This document shows positions 1-6,546 of a stretch of DNA of 12,984 bases, in pieces (the first letter of the stretch is position 1; each line of letters opens with the position of its first letter). Source of the DNA: Kiritimatiellia bacterium. Its GTDB lineage: Bacteria; Verrucomicrobiota; Kiritimatiellia; RFP12; UBA1067. Under the pieces are notes generated by a model. It made no database searches and was not told where the DNA came from. It saw only the letters and a list, made by a program, of their open reading frames with translations. The position numbers were made by a program, and so were the translations under genes. The DNA is taken from assembly GCA_904502135.1 (NCBI GenBank), contig CAJGDE010000055.1, positions 1 to 12,984 of the forward strand, written 5' to 3'.

Positions 1-708
1 CGCCTTTGAAATCGCAGGAATATCAAGTTCGCCGCGCGGACCTTGCATCGCGATATTGAGCTTAGGATGGATTTTTATATTCTTAAAGTGCACATCATAA
101 ATGCGATCTCCCCACTTCTTGATGAAGTCTACGGGGTTTGAACCAGAACGAGCGTCATGGCCGATGTCAAGACAAACACCGATGCGCTTATCACGCTCAC
201 CGATGCGCTTCATGGCCGATGTCGCCGTCGGAAAGAGCTTCGGAATATCTGGCCCGTGATTGTGGATAGCGTACTTGATATTATATTTCTTAACAAGGCC
301 ATCAATAATATCGAGCATCTTATCAGATTCTACGCGCGTCTTGCCGTCTTTGTCCATCTCATACGGCACACCGACAAGAACGCCAACACCGTATCTTGAG
401 CAGAACTCAAAAGCCTTGATCGCGGTTTCCTCGTCAGCCATATAGACCGGCCCTGCCGCGCGGGCTTCGACACCGGCGGCTTTGAGCTTTTCCTTGAAAG
501 CCGCGATTTCTTCGTCCGTCGCGTCAAGCTTGAGATGAAAATCTTTGATGCAAAGGTAATTTACATCGATTTTCTTCATCGTTTCAAGCGTCTCGTCGAT
601 TGATTTCTTATAAAACGTATAGCCGGCTATGCCGAGTTTGAACGGAACATCCGCTACTGCGTTAAATGCCAATGCCGACAATGCGGCCAAACAAACGATT
701 TTCTTCAT
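1..708 (-). CDS. Exported TIM-barrel sugar isomerase/epimerase-like protein (3' end beyond window)
   Basis: This reading frame is open from an ATG at 706-708 to the left edge, giving 236 codons with no stop, so the C-terminus is missing. Residues 1-19 form a clean Sec signal peptide: two lysines, a hydrophobic core and a probable cleavage site after AVA. The mature protein resembles the xylose-isomerase-like TIM barrel family (AP endonuclease family 2 fold). It has IHNHG at 148-152, CLDIGH at 179-184 and VHFKN at 206-210, the places where this family carries metal or substrate ligands. The substrate cannot be read from sequence; relatives include sugar epimerases, inosose dehydratases and 3-keto-glycoside-cleaving enzymes. 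It starts 14 bases after the stop of the exported Gfo/Idh/MocA oxidoreductase and has a modest AAGGG ribosome site 8 bases upstream, so the two are probably co-transcribed and act on related sugars outside the cytoplasm. Family assignment is firm; function is not. Confidence 0.85.
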   Translation of the reverse strand, partial: MKKIVCLAALSALAFNAVADVPFKLGIAGYTFYKKSIDETLETMKKIDVNYLCIKDFHLKLDATDEEIAAFKEKLKAAGVEARAAGPVYMADEETAIKAFEFCSRYGVGVLVGVPYEMDKDGKTRVESDKMLDIIDGLVKKYNIKYAIHNHGPDIPKLFPTATSAMKRIGERDKRIGVCLDIGHDARSGSNPVDFIKKWGDRIYDVHFKNIKIHPKLNIAMQGPRGELDIPAISKA

Positions 709-722
709 CTTTTTTACCCTTG

Positions 723-2126
723 TTAGATTGTGTAATAACACTCCCAACCCTTGCGCGGCGCAGGCCCGCGGAGAAGCGCGTCCGCGATATCATCGCCGAC
801 AACTCTCTTTGTTGAAGGATCGAACTTGATATTGCGGTTAAGTCTCTGTGCTATGACACCTAAGCAGAACACCTGCGAAAGAGGAGCCGTACGCGAGAAC
901 GGAGAATTAACCGTCTCTTCACCCTTGACCGCCATAAGAAAGTTCTTCCAGTGGTTGCTCTTGGGCTGCGTGTAGGCGGGAAGATCCTCTTTGGCCACTC
1001 CGATCTTAAGAAGCGTCGCGCTGTGCGAGCCGCCTTCCCATGCGGAGCCGTCGCTGAGTTCGAAGAAGCGTCCGGGAATAAGCTTCTGGGCAGCCTTGGC
1101 TGTAGAGCCGGTAGCCGGAGGAATATCTCCACCCCACGCCAAATACTTATAGCCTTCGGGAAGGCGCGGTATGTTTGAAATTCCTTCGTACCATTCAAGA
1201 TCGATTTTAGGACGCTTGCCCTTCGCATCGAACGTAAAGGTCAGCGTATCCTGCATCGGATACACATAAGGATTCCACCCCTTCACATTGTCGATCTTGA
1301 CTTCGCTCGGCAACCCGAGATCGAAGAAGCGGTGCATCGTGTCCATCGTATGCGCGCCCCAGTCGCCAAGACAGCCCATGCCGAAATCATACCAGCATCT
1401 CCACTCGCCCTGAACGAAGTCTTTTGAGTAGGCGTGAGGAAGCGCCTGCGAAAGCCAAAGATCCCAATCGAGAGTTTCAGGGATTTTTTCACCGACGGGG
1501 AACGATTTGACATTGCCGTTCCACTTATGCCAACGGCGCGGGTTGTTCATGTGCGCGACAACTCTCGTAAGCTTCGACACATCGATGATCCCCTTCTCGA
1601 CATACTCGCCCATCTGATAGGGATTGGCGCCCGAATGGCCCTGGTTGCCCATCTGGCAGATACCCTTGTACTTCTTCTCCGCCTGCATGAGAAGCTCGCA
1701 CTCGTAAAACGTATGAGCGAGAGGCTTTTCAACATAAACGGGGATTCCGCGGCGGATGGCTTCCATCGTCGCGCAGAAGTGCGAGAAGTCGGGTGTTCCG
1801 ACGAGAACCGCATCGATCTTTCCATCCATCTCATCATACATCTTGCGGAAGTCGCGGAACTTCGGAACGCCGGCATAAGTCTTAAGCGCATTAAGAGTCT
1901 GCTTCCCTCCAAGGTCGGTATCACAGAGCGCGGCTATGACGCACTCGCCCGTTTTCATGAACTCGACAATGTCATTCCATGCCTGGCACCCGATGCCGAC
2001 ACACGCCAAGCGGACTTTCTGCGTTGGATTTAAACTCGCTGCCGCCTTGGTGGCACACCCGGAAAGACCCGACATCGCTCCGGCCGCCAAAACGCCTCCG
2101 ACAAAATTACGTCTTGAAATATTCAT
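723..2126 (-). CDS. Tat-exported lipoprotein Gfo/Idh/MocA family oxidoreductase
   Basis: This 467-residue protein starts with a twin-arginine motif (SRRNFV, residues 4-9), a hydrophobic stretch, and LSGC at 21-24, a good lipobox. It is therefore probably exported folded, with its cofactor, and anchored by a lipid on Cys24. The mature part has the family layout: an N-terminal Rossmann fold with GIGCQA at 44-49 (GxGxxA), EKP at 133-135 carrying the usual catalytic lysine, GNQGHSG at 160-166, and GDWGAHTMD at 254-262 in the C-terminal substrate domain. Known members are NAD(P)-dependent dehydrogenases or oxidoreductases of sugars, inositols and glycosides; glucose-fructose oxidoreductase is a known Tat-exported example with tightly held NADP. 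The specific substrate is unknown. The ATG is supported by GGAG 5 bases upstream. It follows uxaC by 32 bases and precedes the exported TIM-barrel gene by 14 bases, which suggests a carbohydrate operon. Confidence 0.93.
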   Translation of the reverse strand: MNISRRNFVGGVLAAGAMSGLSGCATKAAASLNPTQKVRLACVGIGCQAWNDIVEFMKTGECVIAALCDTDLGGKQTLNALKTYAGVPKFRDFRKMYDEMDGKIDAVLVGTPDFSHFCATMEAIRRGIPVYVEKPLAHTFYECELLMQAEKKYKGICQMGNQGHSGANPYQMGEYVEKGIIDVSKLTRVVAHMNNPRRWHKWNGNVKSFPVGEKIPETLDWDLWLSQALPHAYSKDFVQGEWRCWYDFGMGCLGDWGAHTMDTMHRFFDLGLPSEVKIDNVKGWNPYVYPMQDTLTFTFDAKGKRPKIDLEWYEGISNIPRLPEGYKYLAWGGDIPPATGSTAKAAQKLIPGRFFELSDGSAWEGGSHSATLLKIGVAKEDLPAYTQPKSNHWKNFLMAVKGEETVNSPFSRTAPLSQVFCLGVIAQRLNRNIKFDPSTKRVVGDDIADALLRGPAPRKGWECYYTI

Positions 2127-2158
2127 ATTGCTCCTTTTTATCTTTATTGTTTTAAAGG

Positions 2159-3424
2159 TTAAACTCCGAAATATGATTTTGCGTTATTGTAGGAAATATC
2201 CTCAACTATGCCGCCGAGCCACTTAAGGTCGCACGGAATTTCGCCGCGCTCGACCTCCTCGCCGAGCTTGCGGCAGAGAATACGTCTAAAGTACTCATGT
2301 CTCGTATACGAAAGGAACGAACGCGAGTCCGTGAGCATTCCGACGAAATTGCCAAGACACCCGAGCGCGCCGAGCGCGTCGATCTGGCGAGACATACCGT
2401 CTTTGTGATCGAGGAACCACCAAGCGCTGCCGAGCTGAATCTTGCCGCGGTCAGGCCCTTTCTGGAAGCAACCCATGATCGACGTAAGAGTCTCGAAGTC
2501 GTTAGCGTTAAGAGAGTAAAGAATAACTCGCGGCAGAGCATCAGCCTTTTCAAGTCTGTCTAAAAGCTTTGCCAGCCCCATCGCGTTGCGCGAATCGTTG
2601 ATTGCGTCATACCCGGTGTCGGGGCCAAGCTTCTTGAACATCTTCGTGTTAAGATTTCTGATGCAGTTGAAATGCAGCTGCGTCGTCCATCCCGCCTTGG
2701 CGTCCATCTTGAGACATTCAAAAAGAAGATCTGCATAAAGCCCCTTCTCAGGAATGTCGACAATGCCGTAGTCCGACAGGACACAGCCGTTCTTCTCGAA
2801 ATATTTATGACGCTCGGCGAGATGCTCCATCGGGTCTTTCTTCTTCGCAACCGCCTCTTTCAAAATTCTATCCGGACGCCATGCTGGAAGAACTTTTACG
2901 CCGAAAGGTTCAGCGGCGATTTTCTTGTGCCATTCAAGGCTGTCGTCGGGGTCATCAGTCGTGCAAACGACTTTGACGTTCGACTTTTTCATAAGCCCCT
3001 GCGCCGAAAAGCCCTTCGTTTTAAGCTTGGCGTTGCACTTTTTCCAGATGCGCTCGGCGCTTGCCGAGCAAAGACGCTCGTTAATTCCGAAATAGCGCTT
3101 AAGCTCAAGATGCGACCAGTCGAAAAGAGGGTTTTTGACAAGCCTCTCCATCGTCTGGGCGTACTGCATAAACTTTTCACGCCATGAAGAGTCGCCGGTA
3201 ATGAACTTTTCATCCACTCCATTTGAGCGCATCTGGCGCCACTTGTAATGATCACCGCCAAGCCACACTTCGGCAATGTCGCTCCAACGCTTATCTTCAG
3301 CTATTTCTCTAGGCTGAAGATGGCAGTGATAATCGATAATCGGCATTTTCGCCGCATGTGAATGATACAGCTCTTTGGCGACTTTTGTCGTCAAAAGAAA
3401 ATCTTCATCCATATATTTTTTCAT
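2159..3424 (-). CDS. uxaC: Glucuronate/uronate isomerase UxaC (compact form)
   Basis: UxaC converts D-glucuronate to D-fructuronate and D-galacturonate to D-tagaturonate in the cytoplasm, the first step of hexuronate breakdown. The 421-residue product shows the family signatures: IIDYHCHLQP at 29-38 with the metal-binding HxH (His33, His35), GDHYKWR at 57-63, TTDDP at 155-159, WWFLDHKDGM at 335-344, and LTDSRSF and RHEYFRRIL at 364-383. The frame extends upstream to a TTG at 3460, but that codon lies inside a putative promoter. The ATG at 3422-3424 has AAAGGA 9 bases upstream and matches the usual N-terminus, so I chose it. The protein is about 50 residues shorter than the roughly 470 of E. 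coli UxaC as I remember it. The missing residues fall in the middle, between the RPD segment (183-185) and QLHFNCIRN (249-257), where E. coli has QxHIGALRN. Ends and core are intact, so this is a compact family member rather than a broken gene. It leads an apparent operon with two exported sugar enzymes. Confidence 0.92.
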   Translation of the reverse strand: MKKYMDEDFLLTTKVAKELYHSHAAKMPIIDYHCHLQPREIAEDKRWSDIAEVWLGGDHYKWRQMRSNGVDEKFITGDSSWREKFMQYAQTMERLVKNPLFDWSHLELKRYFGINERLCSASAERIWKKCNAKLKTKGFSAQGLMKKSNVKVVCTTDDPDDSLEWHKKIAAEPFGVKVLPAWRPDRILKEAVAKKKDPMEHLAERHKYFEKNGCVLSDYGIVDIPEKGLYADLLFECLKMDAKAGWTTQLHFNCIRNLNTKMFKKLGPDTGYDAINDSRNAMGLAKLLDRLEKADALPRVILYSLNANDFETLTSIMGCFQKGPDRGKIQLGSAWWFLDHKDGMSRQIDALGALGCLGNFVGMLTDSRSFLSYTRHEYFRRILCRKLGEEVERGEIPCDLKWLGGIVEDISYNNAKSYFGV

Positions 3425-3433
3425 ATCTCTTAT

Positions 3434-3439
3434 TCCTTT
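3434..3439 (-). promoter_or_regulatory. Ribosome binding site deciding the uxaC start
   Basis: On the minus strand this reads AAAGGA, 9 bases before the ATG at 3424. The upstream in-frame TTG at 3460 lacks a comparable site and sits inside the proposed -10 element, so this site favours the shorter uxaC product. Confidence 0.65.
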
Positions 3440-3449
3440 GGAGTTTCTG

Positions 3450-3462
3450 TATTTTATCAAAT
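3450..3462 (-). promoter_or_regulatory. Putative extended -10 promoter of the uxaC operon
   Basis: On the minus strand this reads ATTTGATAAAATA. It contains TAAAAT (3451-3456, five of six matches to the -10 consensus) preceded by TG and one base, the extended -10 arrangement. No good -35 hexamer lies at the expected distance, which is tolerated in extended -10 promoters. Transcription would begin near 3444, leaving a leader of about 20 bases that contains the ribosome site. A nearly identical element precedes rseP. This is inferred from sequence alone. Confidence 0.45.
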
Positions 3463-3490
3463 CTTGTTGTCTAAGTGTGCAGATTCTTCT

Positions 3491-5335
3491 TTAGAAATCG
3501 CTTGAATCACATACAAGCGACTCCATTATATAATCCTTTCGCTCCGGAGTATTTGACCCCATATAAAACTTTATCGTCTTCTCTACATCGACATCGTCCG
3601 CGCATGTCACGGGAGTCAAGCGCATTTTTGGCCCGATAAAATCCTTGAACTCTTTCGCGTTCAACTCTCCAAGCCCCTTGAATCGGGTGATTTCGCACCC
3701 TCGGCCGCACTTCTTTATCGCCGCTTCACGCTCTGCGTCAGAAAAGCAGTAATACTGCTCTTTCTTGTTTCGCACGCGGAAAAGCGGCGTTTCCAGAATG
3801 AAAACGCGCCCATCCATTATAAGCTGGCGGTAAAAGCGCATGAAGAACGTTGTAAGAAGCATTCTGATGTGAAGCCCGTCGACATCGGCGTCGGTAGCGA
3901 AAATAATCTTTCCGTACCTGAGATTGTCAAGCTTCTCCTCAATGTCGAGCGATTTGATCAGATTGAAGAACTCCTCGTTCTTGTAAAGAATATCTTTGTT
4001 AAGGCCAAAAGTGTTAAGGCACTTTCCGCGCAGGAAGAATACGGCCTGATTCATCGCATCGCGCGCATTGCCGAGAGTGCCGCCCGCAGACTTGCCTTCG
4101 GTGAGAAAAATCATCGTCTCCTCACCTTCGGCTTTTCCCGTTTTCTTGTTGATCTTGTCGAGCTTCAGGTGATTCTTGCAGTCCTTAAGCTGCGGAACAC
4201 GCACTTGGGTGGCCTGCGTACGCTCGCGGGCCTGCTTCTTTATCGTGTTAAGCTGCGAGCGGATCTTGCCCGTCTCCTCGATTTTGGCGATGAGCTTTTC
4301 CGTTTCCGCCGGAGAGCGGTGCAAGGCGGCCTCGATCTCTTTTTTCATCTGCTGAACGAGTTCCGCGCGGATGTCGTTCATCACGAATTTGATCTTGGTC
4401 TGACCCTCGAAAACGGGGTTCATGATCCTAAGGCTCACGGCCCCGATGAGCCCGTCGCGGATATCGTCGCCGTCGAACTTCTTCTTTGGGTCGTAATCGT
4501 TAAGCGCCTTGGTCAGAGCCTCTTTAAAAGCCGTCAAGTGAGTGCCGCCGTCTGTAGTGTACTGACCGTTGACAAACGAGTGATAGCCTTCGCCGAAGCG
4601 GTTGGTATGCGTAAAGATAATCTCGAGATTCTTAGTCTTTACGTGAAAAGGCTGATAAAGCTTTTCAAACTGCGCTTCGTCGGCGATAAGATCCTGAAGG
4701 CCCTTATCAGAGCGTATTTCCTGACCGTTAAGCGATATCGTAAGGCCTGCATTAACGTAGCAGTACATGCGCATACGCCTTACGACGTGCTCCTCCCTGA
4801 CCTTGAAGTGCTTGAGAACCTTTACGTCAGGCTTGTAACGAGTATAAGTGCCGTGGCCGTCGGAAGTCTTGGCCTTGCCGCGCTTTTTAGATTTTATCCG
4901 ACCCTCTTCGAAATACGCCTCGGAATATTCACCGTCACGATATGAACGCACCTCGAAAAACTCGGAAAGAGCATTGACCGCCTTTGTTCCGACGCCGTTC
5001 ATTCCGGCGGAAAACTGAAAACTGTCGGAGTCGAACTTTCCGCCGGTATTCATCTGACTTACGCAGTCGACGACCTTCCCGAGCGGTATGCCCCGACCGT
5101 AATCCCTTACACTCGTCTCGCCCGTATCATAATTAACGTTAACGTCAATACGCTTACCCGCGCCCATCACAAACTCATCGATGGAGTTGTCTATAACCTC
5201 CTTCATGAGAATATAAATGCAGTCGTGATACATCGCGCCCGTCCCGGGCTCGCCGACATACATCCCGGGACGCATTCTTATATGCGTTACCGGGTCAAGC
5301 GTTTTAATTGAACTGTCCGCGTAGTCTTTCGCCAT
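3491..5335 (-). CDS. parE: Type IIA topoisomerase ATPase subunit, ParE/GyrB-like
   Basis: This 614-residue protein is the B subunit of a type II topoisomerase, which uses ATP to pass one DNA duplex through another together with a GyrA/ParC partner. The GHKL ATPase domain has EVIDNSIDEF at 46-55 (Glu46 catalytic, Asn50 binding Mg-ATP), DYGRGIP at 78-84 and the glycine-rich lid GMNGVGTKAVN at 111-121. A transducer domain follows, then the TOPRIM domain with EGKSAGG at 413-419 and DADVDG at 482-487, and a tail with FKGLGEL at 552-558. The length and the absence of a GyrB-type insert fit ParE better than GyrB. Tyr79 in place of the usual Asn is, from memory, common in Bacteroidetes/Chlamydiae-type ParE. 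Lys415 replaces the aspartate of the canonical EGDSAGG motif, which is unusual. It starts 14 bases after dapL with no strong ribosome site, so translation may be coupled. No parC/gyrA partner is adjacent; uxaC follows instead. Type II B subunit is certain; ParE versus a second GyrB is less so. Confidence 0.92.
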   Translation of the reverse strand: MAKDYADSSIKTLDPVTHIRMRPGMYVGEPGTGAMYHDCIYILMKEVIDNSIDEFVMGAGKRIDVNVNYDTGETSVRDYGRGIPLGKVVDCVSQMNTGGKFDSDSFQFSAGMNGVGTKAVNALSEFFEVRSYRDGEYSEAYFEEGRIKSKKRGKAKTSDGHGTYTRYKPDVKVLKHFKVREEHVVRRMRMYCYVNAGLTISLNGQEIRSDKGLQDLIADEAQFEKLYQPFHVKTKNLEIIFTHTNRFGEGYHSFVNGQYTTDGGTHLTAFKEALTKALNDYDPKKKFDGDDIRDGLIGAVSLRIMNPVFEGQTKIKFVMNDIRAELVQQMKKEIEAALHRSPAETEKLIAKIEETGKIRSQLNTIKKQARERTQATQVRVPQLKDCKNHLKLDKINKKTGKAEGEETMIFLTEGKSAGGTLGNARDAMNQAVFFLRGKCLNTFGLNKDILYKNEEFFNLIKSLDIEEKLDNLRYGKIIFATDADVDGLHIRMLLTTFFMRFYRQLIMDGRVFILETPLFRVRNKKEQYYCFSDAEREAAIKKCGRGCEITRFKGLGELNAKEFKDFIGPKMRLTPVTCADDVDVEKTIKFYMGSNTPERKDYIMESLVCDSSDF

Positions 5336-5349
5336 ACCGTTTTCGCTTC

Positions 5350-6543
5350 TCAGAGAACCTTTTTAAGTCTTTCGATCGCCTCAATCACATTCGCGCGCGA
5401 GTTAAAAGCGCTGATACGGATATAGCCTTCGCCCGCCTTGCCGAAGCCCGCGCCGGGAGTCGTGACGATATTGGCCTCTTTAAGAAGTTTATCGAAGAAG
5501 TCCCAGCTGTCGCCCTTGACATCGACCCAGATATAAGGGGAGTCGACTCCGCCCGTAACGGTGTAGCCAAGAGCGCTCAACGCCTCTCTGACGAGCCTAG
5601 CGTTCTCAAGGTAGAAGTCGATAGTGGCCTTCGTCTGAGCCTGCCCTTCGGGAGAATAGATGGCCTCGGCCCCGCGCTGGGTTATGTAGCTCGCGCCGTT
5701 GAATTTCGTCGTCTGGCGGCGCGTCCACATCGCCTTGAGATTAACCTCGCTTCCGTCCGCCGCGTACGCGACGAGCTCTTTGGGAACGACAGTATAGCCG
5801 CAGCGGATGCCGGTAAAGCCGGCCGTCTTGGAATAACTGCGAAATTCTATCGCGCACGTCTTGGCGCCCTTGCACTCGAAAATCGAATGAGGGATGCCGT
5901 CCGTGCGAATGAACGCTTCATACGCGGCGTCGAAAAGAATGAGCGACTTCTTCTCATTGGCCCAGTCGACCCATGCCTGAAGCTGCTCGAGCGTCGCCAC
6001 GGCCCCGGTAGGATTATTGGGATAGCAAAGGTAAACAACATCGGCATCGCACCCCTGCGGGCCCGGAACAAAACCGTTTTCGGCATTGCAGGTGATGAGA
6101 GAATAACCACGCCCCGCCATGACGTTGGTGTCTACATATACTGGATAGACGGGATCGCCCACCGCTATTTTGACGTCATCGGCAAAAAGCTCCTGAATGT
6201 TGCCGCAGTCGCACTTCGCGCCGTCTGAAACGAGAATTTCATCCGCGCTGATGTCGATGCCGCGATCCTGAAAATCTATTTTCGCGATCTTCTCTCTCAA
6301 GAACTGATAGCCCTGCTCCGGGCCGTAGCCGTAGAACTTCTCGCTCTTGCCAGCTTCATCGTCGACAGCCTTGTGCATAGCCTCGATAACGGCCGGGGCA
6401 AGCGGCTCTGTCACATCGCCAATGCCCAGACGAATGATTTTGGCGTCGGGATTTGCGGCCTGATGGGCGCTGACACGATGGGCGATTTCAGCGAAAAGAT
6501 AAGTAGGCTTTATTTTCGAATAATTTTCATTTACGTGTAACAT
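5350..6543 (-). CDS. dapL: LL-diaminopimelate aminotransferase
   Basis: DapL converts tetrahydrodipicolinate directly to LL-diaminopimelate using glutamate as amino donor. This shortcut to lysine and to the meso-diaminopimelate of peptidoglycan is known from plants, Chlamydiae and several other bacterial groups. The 397-residue length is typical. This fold-type I PLP enzyme shows NENYSKIKPTYLFAEI near the start, RLGIGDVTEPL at 38-48, YPNNPTG at 174-180, the cofactor-binding Asp205 in FDAAYEAF, and SYSKTAGFTGIRCGY at 236-250, where Lys239 should form the Schiff base with PLP. The ATG is supported by GGAG 9 bases upstream. It lies 3 bases after the O-antigen-ligase-like gene and 14 bases before parE, so it is in the middle of a polycistron that also makes isoprenoid and envelope components. 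The assignment is secure. Confidence 0.95.
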   Translation of the reverse strand: MLHVNENYSKIKPTYLFAEIAHRVSAHQAANPDAKIIRLGIGDVTEPLAPAVIEAMHKAVDDEAGKSEKFYGYGPEQGYQFLREKIAKIDFQDRGIDISADEILVSDGAKCDCGNIQELFADDVKIAVGDPVYPVYVDTNVMAGRGYSLITCNAENGFVPGPQGCDADVVYLCYPNNPTGAVATLEQLQAWVDWANEKKSLILFDAAYEAFIRTDGIPHSIFECKGAKTCAIEFRSYSKTAGFTGIRCGYTVVPKELVAYAADGSEVNLKAMWTRRQTTKFNGASYITQRGAEAIYSPEGQAQTKATIDFYLENARLVREALSALGYTVTGGVDSPYIWVDVKGDSWDFFDKLLKEANIVTTPGAGFGKAGEGYIRISAFNSRANVIEAIERLKKVL

Positions 6544-6546
6544 TTC

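Noticed and set aside
156..223. Nested short direct repeats (catggccgatgtc at 156-168 and 211-223; caccgatgcgctt at 177-189 and 198-210)
   Set aside because: They fall inside the TIM-barrel coding sequence. The inner pair is in the same frame (KRIG twice, 7 codons apart) and the outer pair is in different frames. The protein still reads as an ordinary family member with no insertion, so chance is sufficient.
1434..2033. Plus-strand open frame of 199 codons opposite the Gfo/Idh/MocA gene
   Set aside because: It overlaps the Rossmann-fold and catalytic region of a well-supported gene and shows no family features of its own.
3425..3460. Upstream TTG start extending uxaC by 12 residues
   Set aside because: The extra residues do not resemble UxaC N-termini, the TTG overlaps the proposed -10 element, and the ATG at 3424 has a good ribosome site.
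3869..4945. Long plus-strand open frame of 358 codons opposite parE
   Set aside because: It lies wholly antisense to a gene with clear topoisomerase motifs, shows no recognisable motif, and is explained by codon use in the real gene avoiding complementary stops.
5308..6228. Plus-strand open frame of 306 codons opposite dapL
   Set aside because: It is antisense to a complete dapL with all catalytic residues; its composition looks like a translated complement and there is no supporting ribosome site or motif.
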